A stretch of DNA of 64,000 nt from the NCBI RefSeq assembly GCF_026339735.1, contig NZ_JAPEQG010000002.1, positions 496,001-560,000 on the forward strand, read 5' to 3'. A program made the position numbers and the translations under genes. The DNA comes from Streptomyces sp. NBC_01669 (GTDB taxonomy: Bacteria; Actinomycetota; Actinomycetes; Streptomycetales; Streptomycetaceae). This document shows, piece after piece, positions 50,118 to 59,506 of the stretch (positions are counted from its first letter, which is position 1; every line of letters starts with the position of its first letter). Below the pieces are notes generated by a model that was not told the origin of the DNA, did no database searches, and worked only from the letters and a program-made list of their open reading frames with translations.

Positions 50118-50783
50118 TGTTCGTTCGTCCCTTCCGTGCCGGGCGTTCCGGCGCGGAATCACGATGTCCCGGGACCTCGTTCAGAGCGGTCTTGCCAGGA
50201 ACAGCGGCGCGCCGCCCCGTCGGTACTGCATCCGGGCGCCCAGCATGAGGATCCTCTGAGAAGAGTTCGTCCGAAGGGGACCATAAGTCGGAATAGCGGG
50301 TGAATTTCTCTCATCTCCCTTTCATCCAGGGAGTTCTGGCGTACTCGGGAGTGCCGGTCAACTTCACTCCGACGGGTCAATCGCGGCCGGTCCTGGAGAC
50401 GCGCGCGGCGTCATCGGAGACCGACCGGTTGCTTCCCCGCTACAAGCAGGCCGTGCGCCAGGCACGCGTCGAGCAGCTCGCGTTGGCGGTAGCTGCCGGG
50501 GATCGTGTCGCCGGATCGTCCTCACCGAGATGACCAGCCGGCGTGGTGAGCCCTTCGGAGACCCCTTTCGGCCATGTGCCCCCTCGGTGGACAACCAGAC
50601 TTCCGGCTCATCGGGGCGCCGGCCAGGTCGAGGTGCCCGGATATCCGCGTCCCGGCGAGTCTCAGGCACGCGACGGCGCCCGGCTACGACATGGGCGGTG
50701 TCATTCACTGCCACCCGTGACCACCGGACAGGGGTCCCGGGCCGGCTCGGCGCCGGGCCGGGACCCCTTGGGACTGTCGTCGG
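50118..50783. other. Stretch without a recognisable gene
   Basis: Several open frames exist on both strands, including a plus frame from 50300 starting MNFSHLPFIQGVLAYSGV. None has a ribosome site, homology or consistent codon use. It must hold the promoter of the repeat-peptide gene. Confidence 0.35.
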
Positions 50784-51593
50784 TCACATGTGGGTGCCGC
50801 CGTCGATGCGGAGTTCGGTGCCGGTGATGAAGGCACCGTCGTCCGAGGCCAGCATCGCCACGACGCCCGCGACGGACTCCGGACCGGCGAAGCCCGTCGC
50901 CGGATCGGCGAAGCCCTCCCCCGTCAGCGCCGGCCGCAGTTTGCCGAACAGCTCCCAGTCGGTGTCCTCGGGCAGGCCGGGCCCGCTGTTCCGGCCGCCG
51001 GCACCGGAGCCGTCGGTCATGCCGCTGGAGATGCTTCCGGGCGCCACGCACAACGCCCGCAGCCCCTGCTTGGCGTACTCCAGTGCGATGGCGTGGGTGA
51101 AGGACTGGATGCCGCCCTTGCTCGCCGCGTACGCGGCCATGTAGGGGTGGGCGAAGGACGCCGAGGTGGAGCTGAAGTTGACGACCACGCCCCGGCCGTT
51201 GGCCAGCAGCGCGGGCAGCGCCTCGCGGGTCACCAGGAAGGTGCCGGTGAGGTTCACCGCGACGATCCGGTTCCAGAACTCCAGCGTCATCTGCTCGGTG
51301 TGCGCGGACCGCAGGATGCCCGCCGCGTTGACCAGCACGTCCAGGCCGCCCAGGTCGGCGAGCGCGCCGCCGACGCCCTCCCGTACGGAGGACTCGTCCG
51401 CGATGTCCATGACCCGGGTGCGCAACCGGTCCGCGTGGCCGGCGGCCAGGGCGGCCGTCTCCTTGAGCCCGGGCTCGGAGACATCGGCGGCAACGACGGC
51501 CGCGCCCTCCCGCAGGAGCCGCAGGACGGTCGCCCGGCCGATGCCCGATCCGCCACCGGTGATCAGGACTCGCCGTCCCTCGAAGCGCTGCAT
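50784..51593 (-). CDS. Short-chain dehydrogenase in the steroid operon
   Basis: The 269-residue classical SDR has VLITGGGSGIGRATV for NAD(H) (Asp in AADVSE), NAAGILR, NFSSTSASFAHPYMAAYAAS (Ser, and Tyr-Lys in YAASKGG) and APGSISSGMTD. It is the last gene of the minus-strand steroid-degradation operon, 39 bases after the KstD-type gene. It may oxidise or reduce a steroid hydroxyl or a side-chain intermediate. Confidence 0.9.
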   Translation of the reverse strand: MQRFEGRRVLITGGGSGIGRATVLRLLREGAAVVAADVSEPGLKETAALAAGHADRLRTRVMDIADESSVREGVGGALADLGGLDVLVNAAGILRSAHTEQMTLEFWNRIVAVNLTGTFLVTREALPALLANGRGVVVNFSSTSASFAHPYMAAYAASKGGIQSFTHAIALEYAKQGLRALCVAPGSISSGMTDGSGAGGRNSGPGLPEDTDWELFGKLRPALTGEGFADPATGFAGPESVAGVVAMLASDDGAFITGTELRIDGGTHM

Positions 51594-51632
51594 GGGTCCA
51601 CTTCCTCTCTTGGTCTGCTGTATGCCACAGGG

Positions 51633-53294
51633 TCAGGTGCGCGCGATGTGGTCGGCCGCGAGCCAGCTGAACGTCATGGCGGGGCCGATGGTCGCGCCGG
51701 GACCCGGGTACGTCCCGCCCATGACCGCGGCGGAGACGTTGCCGGAGGCGTACAGGCCCTCGATCACCGTCCCGTCCTCCCGCAGCACCCGGGCCGTGGC
51801 GTCGGTGACCAGACCGCCCTTGGTGCCGATGTCGCCGGGGTGCACCGGGACGGCGTAGAACGGACCCTTCTCCAGCGGCGCCAGATTGGGATTGGGCAGC
51901 GTCGGGTCGCCGTAGTAGCGGTCGTAGACGCTGTCGCCGCGATGGAAGTCCTCGTCGCGGCCGGCGCGGGCGAAGCCGTTGAATCGGTCCACGGTGGCGC
52001 GCAGCCGCTCCGGAGCAGCACCGATCTGCCCGGCCAGCTCCTCGACGGTCCCGGCCCTTTTGGCGAAGCCGTTCTCCAGCCACGGCTTGGGGAACGCCTG
52101 GCCCGGGAAGAGCCCCATGATGAAGTAGCGGGACTTGGAGACGGCGTCGAGGACCAGCCAGGACGGGACGGTGGTCGCCTCCGGCCGGTCGTTGGCGTAC
52201 ATCGCGTCGACGAACTGGTGGTAAGGGGCGGCCTCGTTGGCGTAGCGCTCGCCCGCCGAGTCGACGATCACCATCCCGGGGATGCCGCGGTCGGCGACGA
52301 GGAAGAACGGCTTGCCTCCGGGAGGCACCGCGGACGGCGCGCCCCACACCCGGTCCATCAGGTCGACCGCGGCGCCGACGGCCATGCCCGCCTCCAGGGC
52401 GTCGCCGGTCTGGCCCTCGGGAGCGGCACTCCACTCGGCAGAGGTCGGTGCCGGCAGGTACTTCTCGCGCAGTTGCTGGTTCTGCGAGAAGCCGCCGGAG
52501 GCGAGGACCACACCGCCGGTCGCCCGGACCGCGAGCTCCCGGCCGTCTCGGGTGACCCGGATGCCGGCGATCCGGCCGTTCTCCTCCACCAGTCGGGTCA
52601 GGGGGGCGGACAGCCACAGCTCGCCTCCGAGGGTCCCCAGCGAGTGCCGCATCCGGGCGATCAGCGCCTCGCCGAGGGAGAGCAGCTTCTGGCCGGAGAG
52701 CAGGGCCCTGACCGCGCGGGCGCCGACCCTGGCCGAGGTCCGCCTGCCGGCCCAGGTGCGCCCGGCCATGTTCAGGTGGCGGAAGTCCTTGGAGGTGATG
52801 GTGAGCCCGTAGGTGGGCAGCCCGGCCCGTCGCATGGTGGCACGCTGCTCGGGCGGGAGCTTCGTGAAGTCGAAGATCCGCGGTTCGACGGAGCGGCCCT
52901 GCGGGTAGCCGCCGAGCTCCTCCGGGAAGTAGTCGGAGTAGCCGGGGGTGTAGACGAACTTGACGGCCGTCCGGTCGTGGAACTCCCGTACCATCCGCGG
53001 CCCGTGCTCGAGGTAGGCGTCCTTGCGGGCGGCGGGGACCCGGTCGCCGACGGTGGCGTCCAGGTAGGCGCGGGCCTTCTCGGGGGTGTCCCCGAGCCCG
53101 GCGGCGTCCAGGTGAAAGTTGTTCGGCACCCAGATCGCGCCGCCGGACAGGGCGGTCGTACCGCCGTAGACCTCGGTCTTCTCGACCACGAGGGCGGTCA
53201 GTCCGCGCAGCCGGGCGGTGATGGCCGCGGCCATCCCGGCGGCGCCGGAGCCGACCACCACGACGTCGTAGGTGTGGTCCCACTCAGTGCTCAT
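51633..53294 (-). CDS. FAD-dependent 3-ketosteroid delta-1-dehydrogenase-type enzyme
   Basis: ATG 53294 overlaps the hydratase stop and begins MSTEWDHTYDVVVVGSGAAG. The 553-residue protein has the FAD glycine motif, YGGTTALSGGAIWVPNNFHL, GVVLASGGFSQN and the C-terminal FAD segment GLYASGNVSAAVMGGTYPGP. This combination is characteristic of KstD (Tyr in YYG-like catalytic region, e.g. DRYYGDP). It would introduce the 1,2 double bond in ring A of 3-ketosteroids, opening the route to the 9,10-seco phenol attacked by HsaA. Confidence 0.85.
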   Translation of the reverse strand: MSTEWDHTYDVVVVGSGAAGMAAAITARLRGLTALVVEKTEVYGGTTALSGGAIWVPNNFHLDAAGLGDTPEKARAYLDATVGDRVPAARKDAYLEHGPRMVREFHDRTAVKFVYTPGYSDYFPEELGGYPQGRSVEPRIFDFTKLPPEQRATMRRAGLPTYGLTITSKDFRHLNMAGRTWAGRRTSARVGARAVRALLSGQKLLSLGEALIARMRHSLGTLGGELWLSAPLTRLVEENGRIAGIRVTRDGRELAVRATGGVVLASGGFSQNQQLREKYLPAPTSAEWSAAPEGQTGDALEAGMAVGAAVDLMDRVWGAPSAVPPGGKPFFLVADRGIPGMVIVDSAGERYANEAAPYHQFVDAMYANDRPEATTVPSWLVLDAVSKSRYFIMGLFPGQAFPKPWLENGFAKRAGTVEELAGQIGAAPERLRATVDRFNGFARAGRDEDFHRGDSVYDRYYGDPTLPNPNLAPLEKGPFYAVPVHPGDIGTKGGLVTDATARVLREDGTVIEGLYASGNVSAAVMGGTYPGPGATIGPAMTFSWLAADHIART

Positions 53295-54195
53295 GCGGGT
53301 GTGCGGTCCTCTCTGGTTCGGCGGGGGTTCAGCGGGCCGGGGGAGATTCGGGCGTCGGTGAGGACCGGTGCGTCGTCGCGGTCCGCGGCCGTGGCCGCCA
53401 GCCGGTAGCCGTCGCTGGTCTCCCACACACGCAGCCGCAGAGTCTCACCGGGGAAGAACACCCCGGCGAAGCGCGTACGGCACTCCGCGATGCGGGCGGC
53501 GTCCCCGTCCAGTAGGCGGTCGGTGACGGCCTTGACCGCCATCCCGAAGGAGCACAGCCCGTGCAGGATGGGCCGGTCGTAGCCCGCGCGGCGGGCGGTG
53601 GCGGGGTCGGCGTGCAGCGGGTTCCAGTCCCCGGCGAGCCGGTAGAGCAGCGCCTGCTGACGGAGCGTCGGAATCTCGAGCACCAGGTCGGGCTCCCGGT
53701 CCGGCGCGCGGAGGCGCTCGGAGGGACCGCGGTCCCCGCCGAAGCCGCCTTCCCCGCGTACGAAGATGTGGTTGCGCTGGGTGATCAGCGGCTCGCCGTC
53801 CTCGCCGAGGAGGGTGGACTCCTGCACGATGACGGCGGCCTTGCCCTTGTCGTACACCGCAGGCACCCGGGTGACCGTGGTCCCCCGCGCGGCGGCGGGC
53901 AGCGGACGATGACCTCCTGGCCACCGTGCAGCACCGCGGCCAGGTCGATGTCCACTCCCGGCAGGTCGAAGACCTGGAACCCCGCTCCCCCGCTGCCGCC
54001 GGCCACCACGCCGAAGGTGGGCAGCACGTGCAGGCCCCGCTCGTGCCCTTCGTAGACGTAGCGCAGTTCAGCGGGGTCGGCCTCCGGGACGCCCGCGCCC
54101 AGCGCCAGGTGGTACAGCCGCACCTCGCGGTCGTCCCAGACCGCTGCGGCGCGCACGGGCGAGGCGGAGGTCACCTTCTCGACGTCGATCGGCAT
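53291..54195 (-). pseudogene. MaoC-type hydratase (HSD4-like double hotdog), frameshifted
   Basis: From ATG 54195 (MPIDVEKVTSASPVRAAAVW) the N-terminal hotdog is read to LHGGQEVIVR near 53905. The sequence then continues one base out of frame as LPAAARGTTVTRVPAVYDKG, IVQESTLLGEDGEPLITQRN and DWNPLHADPATARRAGYDRP (hydratase-2 motif). One missing base near 53900 explains it. The remaining 191 residues could be made from an internal start. Enzymes of this type hydrate steroid side-chain or ring enoyl-CoA esters. A sequencing error is possible. Confidence 0.8.
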
Positions 54196-54234
54196 GGGGG
54201 TATGGGTTCCTTTGCGGTCGGTGCGGGGCTGTGC

Positions 54235-54735
54235 TCAGCTCGAAAACGTGCCGGCGGCGTAGCGGCTCCGGAAGTACAGCAGCGGCCGCCCGTTCTCCTG
54301 GGCTGCCAGGTCGACGGCCTCGCCGGTGACGATGTAGTGGTCGCCGGCCTCGTGGACTGCCGCCAGACGGCAGTCCACGGTGGCCAGGGCGCCATCGATC
54401 ACCACGGTGCCGTGCGCCGAGGTGCGCCAGGGAACAGCAGTGAACTTCTGCCCGCCGCGGGCGCCGAGTGCCGTGCAGACCTGCTTCTGGTCCTCGGCGA
54501 GGATGTTGACGCAGAAGCGGCCGGCCCGTTCGATCCTCGGCCAGCTGGTGGACGTCTTGCCGACGGCCAGCATGACCAGCGGCGGGTCGAGGGAGAGAGA
54601 GGCGAAGGACTGACAGGCGAACCCGACGGGCTCGGTGCCGTCGAGTGCCGCCACCACCGTGATGCCGCTGGCGAAGCGGCCGAGGACGTCCCGGAAGACG
54701 GCTGCGTCCACCCGACCGCCGGTCAGCCGTTCCAC
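54235..54735 (-). CDS. hsaB: Flavin reductase of the 3-HSA monooxygenase
   Basis: The protein (166 residues from GTG 54735; GTG 54711 is an alternative) is a flavin-reductase-like domain: FRDVLGRFASGITVVAALDG, GFACQSFASLSLDPPLVMLA, RFCVNILAEDQKQV and GDHYIVTGEAVDLAAQ. It matches HsaB-type reductases supplying reduced FMN to HsaA. It overlaps the HsaC stop by about 12 bases, consistent with one operon. The small difference in start does not change the domain. Confidence 0.85.
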   Translation of the reverse strand: MERLTGGRVDAAVFRDVLGRFASGITVVAALDGTEPVGFACQSFASLSLDPPLVMLAVGKTSTSWPRIERAGRFCVNILAEDQKQVCTALGARGGQKFTAVPWRTSAHGTVVIDGALATVDCRLAAVHEAGDHYIVTGEAVDLAAQENGRPLLYFRSRYAAGTFSS

Positions 54736-55616
54736 CGGTGGCCCCAGAAGCTGTCGGCGGTGATCTCCTTGGCGACCCAGGTGGCGGGGTCGACGAGCAG
54801 GCCGTCCCAGCCGTACTCGACCTGGAATCCGCCGGGGGCCTGGGCGTAGAAGGAGACCATGCGGTCGTTGGTGTGGCGGCCGAGGCTGGAGGCGATGGGA
54901 ATGCCGGCGGCGTTCATGCGGTCCAGTCCGCGGCCCACGTCGTCTAGGGTCTCCAGTTCCACCATGAAGTGCACGATGCCGGGGGGCAGCGCGCCGGGGT
55001 ACAGGCCCAGGCTGTGGTGGCGGCGGTTGGGGCTCAGGAAGTGCATCCAGTGGAAGTCCCGCTGCTCCGTGGCCGTCGGGACGGCCTGTGGCGGCAGCTT
55101 CATCGAATCGCGCAGCTGGAGGCCCAGTAGGTTCTCGTAGAAGTCCAGTGCGGCCTCGATGTCGGGCACCGGCAGCACCACATGGCCGAGGCCCAGGTCG
55201 CCGGTGACGAAGCGGTTGCCGTACGGGGTGCCGAGCGCAGTGTGGTCCTGCGCCTGGCCCCAGTAGATCTCCAGCGGGTTGCCGCCGGGGTCCGTCACGT
55301 GGATCAGGCCCTGGACGCGGCGCTCGGCGAGTTCGGCGGCGTCGGCCGCCTTGACGGCGAAGCCGGCGGTCTCCAGCTCCTGGGTGGCCGTGGCGAGGGC
55401 GGCGGCGTTCGCCACCTCCCAGCCGGCCGCCAGCAACCGGTCGCTCCCGCCCTTCTGGATGGCGATGCGGTACGAACGGTCGTCCATGCGCAGGTAGAGG
55501 GTGTCCTCGGTGGTGCCGGAGGCCTCCACCATGCCGAGGACGTCGAGAGTGTAGGCGCGCCACTCCTCCAACTTGGTGGTCTCCAGGCGGAGGTAGCCGA
55601 GAGCGCGAATGTCCAT
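54723..55616 (-). CDS. hsaC: Extradiol dioxygenase, 3,4-DHSA type
   Basis: The 297-residue protein is a two-domain type I extradiol dioxygenase. Metal ligands are His in GLGHVVLPVPD, His in IVHFMVELETL and Glu in FQVEYGWDGLL. The second-shell NRRHHSLGLY and DFHWMHFLSPN are also present. It resembles HsaC/BphC and would cleave the catechol ring of 3,4-dihydroxy-9,10-seconandrost-triene-dione. It lies between hsaD and hsaB, which supports this role. ATG 55616 is clear. Confidence 0.9.
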   Translation of the reverse strand: MDIRALGYLRLETTKLEEWRAYTLDVLGMVEASGTTEDTLYLRMDDRSYRIAIQKGGSDRLLAAGWEVANAAALATATQELETAGFAVKAADAAELAERRVQGLIHVTDPGGNPLEIYWGQAQDHTALGTPYGNRFVTGDLGLGHVVLPVPDIEAALDFYENLLGLQLRDSMKLPPQAVPTATEQRDFHWMHFLSPNRRHHSLGLYPGALPPGIVHFMVELETLDDVGRGLDRMNAAGIPIASSLGRHTNDRMVSFYAQAPGGFQVEYGWDGLLVDPATWVAKEITADSFWGHRWNG

Positions 55617-55666
55617 GGTTGAGCACCTCTCCGTCAGGGGCGGTAGTGGTTGGGTCGGTGAGCCGG

Positions 55667-56545
55667 TCAGTGGGAGAAGAAGTCGATGGCGAGGCGGTTG
55701 AACTCGTCGGCCTGTTCGGTCTGGGCCCAGTGGCCGCAGTGCGGGAAGACGTGAAGGCGGGCGTCCGGGATGTTCCTGAGGGCGACCAGCGCACCGTCGA
55801 GCGGGTTGACGCGGTCCTCGCGGCCCCAGGTGAGCAGCACCGGATGGGGGATCCGGTGGGCTTCGCGCCAGAGCATCCAGTCCTCGGCCCAGGCGGGGTT
55901 GGCGAAGGCGGCTGCCATCCGGGCGCTGCCCAGCCTGTTGTCGGGGTCGGTAGCCGACGCCCAGCGTTCCTCGACCAGTTCGTCGGTGACGATCGACTGG
56001 TCGTACGCCATGACGCTGATGAAGGCGCGCAGCTGCTCCTTCGTCGGCTCCGGTGCGGCGTTGAACTCGAAGAGCCGCTTGATGCCCTCGGTCGGATCCG
56101 GGGCGAAGAGGTTGACCGACACCCCGCCGGGGCCCATCAGCAACAGCTTGGCGGCCTTGTCCGGGTGGTTCAGGGCCATCCGTACGGCGGTCCCGCCGCC
56201 GAGCGAGTTGCCGATGAAGTGCGCCTGCGTGATGCCCAGTTCGTCCATCAGCGCGGCGACGGCGTCAGCGCTGTAGCTGAAGTAGTCCTTGTCGAGCTCC
56301 GGCTTGTCCGAGCGGCCGAAGCAGGGCTGGTCGACGAGCAGCGTACGGAAGGTCCGTGCGAACACCGGCAGGTTGCGGCCGAAGTTGCTCCAGCCGGAGG
56401 CGCCGGGGCCGCCGCCGTGCAGCATGATGACGACCGGGGCTCCCGGGGCCGCCGGTCCGGCCTCGTGGTAGTGGAGGGTGAGGCCGGCGGCCTTGGCGGT
56501 GCGGGAGCTCGACTCGTAGCTGATGTCTGTCACGTGATCTCCCAT
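55667..56545 (-). CDS. hsaD: C-C bond hydrolase, 4,9-DSHA type
   Basis: The 292-residue alpha/beta hydrolase has MLHGGGPGASGWSNFGRNLP (oxyanion), the nucleophile FIGNSLGGGTAVRMA, LLTWGREDRVNPLDG (acid) and HVFPHCGHWAQTEQADEFN (histidine). GGGPGASG and GNSLGGG are signatures of meta-cleavage product hydrolases (HsaD/BphD). It cleaves the product of HsaC into a hydroxydienoate and a propionate-bearing fragment. Its start overlaps the hsaA stop as TGATG. Confidence 0.92.
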   Translation of the reverse strand: MGDHVTDISYESSSRTAKAAGLTLHYHEAGPAAPGAPVVIMLHGGGPGASGWSNFGRNLPVFARTFRTLLVDQPCFGRSDKPELDKDYFSYSADAVAALMDELGITQAHFIGNSLGGGTAVRMALNHPDKAAKLLLMGPGGVSVNLFAPDPTEGIKRLFEFNAAPEPTKEQLRAFISVMAYDQSIVTDELVEERWASATDPDNRLGSARMAAAFANPAWAEDWMLWREAHRIPHPVLLTWGREDRVNPLDGALVALRNIPDARLHVFPHCGHWAQTEQADEFNRLAIDFFSH

Positions 56546-57711
56546 CAGAACATCGTGTCCTGGAAGACGAGGCCGAGGGCTGCTTGGCCGAAGAGGAGCA
56601 GGGCGCGCTCGGGGTCGTTGGCGGCGTGACCGCGGCCGGTGTGCGCGTCGCGCCAGGCGCGCTGGACGGGGTTGGGACCGGTGCGCATGGCGTTGCCGCC
56701 GGCGTTCTCCATCAGCAGGTCGAGTGCCGCGACCGCACGCTCGGTGGCAATCACCTGGTCGCGGCGGGTGCGGGTGCGCAGCTCCGTGGGGAGCTCCTCG
56801 CCGCGCTCGGCGAGGGCGTACATCGCGCCGATGTTGCGGGTCAGTTGCAGCCAGGCTGCGTCGATGTCGCTGGCCGCACGGGCGATGCGCACCTGCGCGA
56901 AGGGGTCCTCGGCGACCTTCTGTCCGTAGGAGACGCGGAACCGCTGCTTGGTGGCCTCGACGTAGGAGTCGTAGGCGCCCTCGGCGATGCCGACGATCGG
57001 GGTGGAGATGGTGGTGGTGAAAACGCCGGCGTACGGGAGCCGGTACAGCGGCTCGTGGTTGAGTTCATGGCCGGGCGTCTTCAGGGCGGTGACCGGACCG
57101 AAGCTCAGGGCACGGTGGTCGGGGACGAAGACGTCCTCCACCACGACGTCGTTGCTGCCGGTGCCGCGCAGGCCGACGGTGTCCCATACGTCGTCGATGC
57201 GGTACTCGGTACGGGGGATCAGGAAGGTCCGCATGTCCACCGGGTTGCCCTCGGCGTCCGGGACGAGGCAGCCGAGCAGGGCCCACTGGGCGTGGTCGCA
57301 GCCGGAGGAGAAATGCCAGCGGCCGGAGAGCCGGAAGCCGCCGTCGGCCGGGGTGGCCGTGCCGGTGGGGGCGTACGAGGAGGCGATGCGGGTCTTGGGG
57401 TCCTGGCCCCACACCTCCTGCTGGGCCCGCGGGTCGTACAGGGCCACGTGCCAGGGGTGGACGCCGACCACCGAGGCGACCCAGCCCGTGGAGCCGCACG
57501 CCTTGGCGATCTCCTTGACCGCCGAGTAGAAGACCAGCGGGTCGGCCGCGCGGCCGCCGAAGGCCTTGGGCTGCAGCAGTTGGAAGAAGCCGGTGTCCTC
57601 CAGCTCCTTGATGGAGGTGTCGGGCACGCGGCGCAGCGTCTCGGCCTCGGCCGCGCGCTCGCGCAGCGTCGGGGCAAGGGCACGGATCGCTGCCAGCACA
57701 TCTTCGGCCAT
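56545..57711 (-). CDS. hsaA: Flavin-dependent 3-HSA monooxygenase, oxygenase component
   Basis: ATG 57711 has GAGGGG upstream. The 388-residue protein has the acyl-CoA-dehydrogenase-like fold of two-component hydroxylases: MAEDVLAAIRALAPTLRERA, TGFFQLLQPKAFGGRAADPL, ACGSTGWVASVVGVHPWHVA, SGRWHFSSGCDHAQWALLG and RGTGSNDVVVEDVFVPDH. It matches HsaA, which hydroxylates the seco-steroid phenol to a catechol with reduced FMN from HsaB. It is the first gene of the operon; 57712-58008 is its promoter region and shows no clear regulator site. Confidence 0.9.
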   Translation of the reverse strand: MAEDVLAAIRALAPTLRERAAEAETLRRVPDTSIKELEDTGFFQLLQPKAFGGRAADPLVFYSAVKEIAKACGSTGWVASVVGVHPWHVALYDPRAQQEVWGQDPKTRIASSYAPTGTATPADGGFRLSGRWHFSSGCDHAQWALLGCLVPDAEGNPVDMRTFLIPRTEYRIDDVWDTVGLRGTGSNDVVVEDVFVPDHRALSFGPVTALKTPGHELNHEPLYRLPYAGVFTTTISTPIVGIAEGAYDSYVEATKQRFRVSYGQKVAEDPFAQVRIARAASDIDAAWLQLTRNIGAMYALAERGEELPTELRTRTRRDQVIATERAVAALDLLMENAGGNAMRTGPNPVQRAWRDAHTGRGHAANDPERALLLFGQAALGLVFQDTMF

Positions 57712-58008
57712 GGAGCATCCCCTCTCGGGTCGTGGTGGCGGAAGTGGCAGGACCATACGCTTTCGCTGTTCCGACACGACATGCGCTGCTCCCACTGAGC
57801 GGGAAGGTGCGGCGGCCGCACGCGAGAGAACGGGACGGAGCGACCGGCCTTCGTTCTGTCTCGTCGCGTCAGTGGATCGACCGCTCCTCGGGCTGACCAC
57901 TCGGTGAACGGTGCTTTTCGCCCCACGAGTCCGTTTTCCCGGTCACCGGGAGCTTCGGCGTGTGCCGCGTGGCATGGCCGCCTACGCTCCTGCCCTCTTT
58001 CCACGAGG

Positions 58009-58202
58009 CGAGGGGACGACGACTTGAAGCCCCTGGTGGAGACCGCCGAACGGCTCGGTGTCAAAGCCCACTACGGCATGCGGATCGAGCGGTTGGTGGT
58101 CGAGCGGGACGGCAGGGTGTGCGGCGTGGTCGCGCGCAGCTACGGAGGGCGGGTCACCGTACGGGCCCGGCGCGGTGTGGTGCTCGCCACCGGCGGCTTC
58201 AC
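58009..58202 (+). pseudogene. KstD-like FAD dehydrogenase, left fragment
   Basis: The frame reads LKPLVETAERLGVKAHYGMR, IERLVVERDGRVCGVVARSY and VTVRARRGVVLATGGF, the middle of a KstD-type FAD dehydrogenase. The N-terminus is missing. The fragment stops at the TnpB element and resumes at 59624 in frame (GGF-TYNEEML) if that element is removed. Confidence 0.85.
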
Positions 58203-58345
58203 CTGATTTCTCGCAGGATGCCCCGGCCTTCAGGCCTGGGAGGAATGGGTCCTTGGAGCGGAGCCGTCAAGCGGCGGAGTTCTCTGCGTACCTGCCGTGA
58301 CCTGTACTTTCGGCTGTTGTCAGTGGTCGGGGCTAGGTTGGAGGG

Positions 58346-59506
58346 GTGAAGATTGTGGTGCAGGTGAAGCTGCTGCCGTCGCCCGAGGTGGCGAGGGTTT
58401 TGGCTGTGACCCTGCCTGCGTGCAACCGGGCGGCCGATGCCGTATCGGTGGTGGCTTACGAGACGGGCACCACGTCCCGCAACGAGTTGCAGAAGCTGGT
58501 CTACGCTCGTGTGAAGGCCGAGTTCGGGCTCGCTGCCCAACCGGCCGTCCGCACGGTGAAGAAGGTTGTTGACGCCTACGCGACGTTGCGTGCGAACATC
58601 CGGGCCGGGAACCTCGGCCCCGAGGGATCGAAGCGGCGCAGGCGTGCGGGGTCGAAGCCGATTGTCTTCCGTCCCGGTGCGGCTCAGCCGTATGACGACC
58701 GGATCTTGTCGTGGCAGCACGACGTGCAGACCGTCAGCATCTGGACGGTGGGCGGGCGGATCAAGGGCATCCGGTACACCGGGCACCCCGGCCAGTTGGC
58801 GATGCTGGCGAAGTACCGGCGAGGCGAGTCGGATCTCGTCCACCGTGACGGTATGTGGTTCCTGATCTCCACGTGCGAGGTCCCCGAAGCGCCGCTCAAC
58901 ACCGACCCGTTGGACTGGATCGGCGTGGACCGGGGCATTGCCAACCTCGCCACTACGTCCGACGGGGACAACTACCAGGGCCGCCGTCTTGGCCGTTACC
59001 GGCGCTGGCGCGCCCGCAAACGCGCCGAACTCCAGGCGAAGCAGACCCGCTCCGCCACCCGGCGCGCCAAGCGGCGGGTCAAGCGCGAGTCCCGGCACGC
59101 CGCGCACATCAACCACAGGATCAGCAAGGAGATCGTGGCCGTCGCGCAACGCACCGGACGCGGGATCGCCCTCGAAGAACTGAGCGGCATCCGTGACCGG
59201 GTACGGCCTTCCCGCGACCAGCGGGCCACGCTCTCCTCCTGGCCGTTCCACCAGCTCGAAGAACACCTCCGGTACAAGGCCCAGCGGGCCGGAGTACCGG
59301 TGATCGCGGTGGACGCCCGCTACACCTCGCAGATGTGCCCGCGTTGCGGACACACAGCGAGACACAACCGTCCCACCCGGGACGCCTTCTCCTGTCGTCG
59401 GTGCGGGCTCGCTGGCCCCGCCGATCACGTCGCCGGGGTCAACGTGCGCAACCGCGCACGCTCGGCGTGGGTTCTCGTCAACGGACCCGTACCACAAAGG
59501 GCTTGA
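58346..59506 (+). CDS. tnpB: TnpB, RNA-guided endonuclease
   Basis: From GTG 58346 (GGAGGG upstream) 386 residues are encoded. RuvC acidic residues are Asp in IGVDRGIANLA, Glu in ALEELSGIRD and Asp in GPADHVAGVNV. The zinc finger is CPRCGH with CRRCG. A coiled RARKRAELQAKQTRSATRRA bridge-like helix precedes the second motif. The sequence differs strongly from the TnpB at 13891, so it belongs to another lineage. All catalytic residues are intact; it should cut at a TTCAC-adjacent site matching its guide. Confidence 0.92.
   Translation: MKIVVQVKLLPSPEVARVLAVTLPACNRAADAVSVVAYETGTTSRNELQKLVYARVKAEFGLAAQPAVRTVKKVVDAYATLRANIRAGNLGPEGSKRRRRAGSKPIVFRPGAAQPYDDRILSWQHDVQTVSIWTVGGRIKGIRYTGHPGQLAMLAKYRRGESDLVHRDGMWFLISTCEVPEAPLNTDPLDWIGVDRGIANLATTSDGDNYQGRRLGRYRRWRARKRAELQAKQTRSATRRAKRRVKRESRHAAHINHRISKEIVAVAQRTGRGIALEELSGIRDRVRPSRDQRATLSSWPFHQLEEHLRYKAQRAGVPVIAVDARYTSQMCPRCGHTARHNRPTRDAFSCRRCGLAGPADHVAGVNVRNRARSAWVLVNGPVPQRA

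Noticed and set aside
50300..50533. Plus-strand frame MNFSHLPFIQG
   Set aside because: No ribosome site, no homology, ends in low-quality sequence.
51700..53283. Long Arg/Gly-rich minus frame overlapping the KstD gene
   Set aside because: It is an alternative frame of the KstD and SDR genes without protein character.
57712..58008. KstR-type operator in the hsaA promoter region
   Set aside because: I looked for a KstR-like inverted motif but saw no convincing palindrome.
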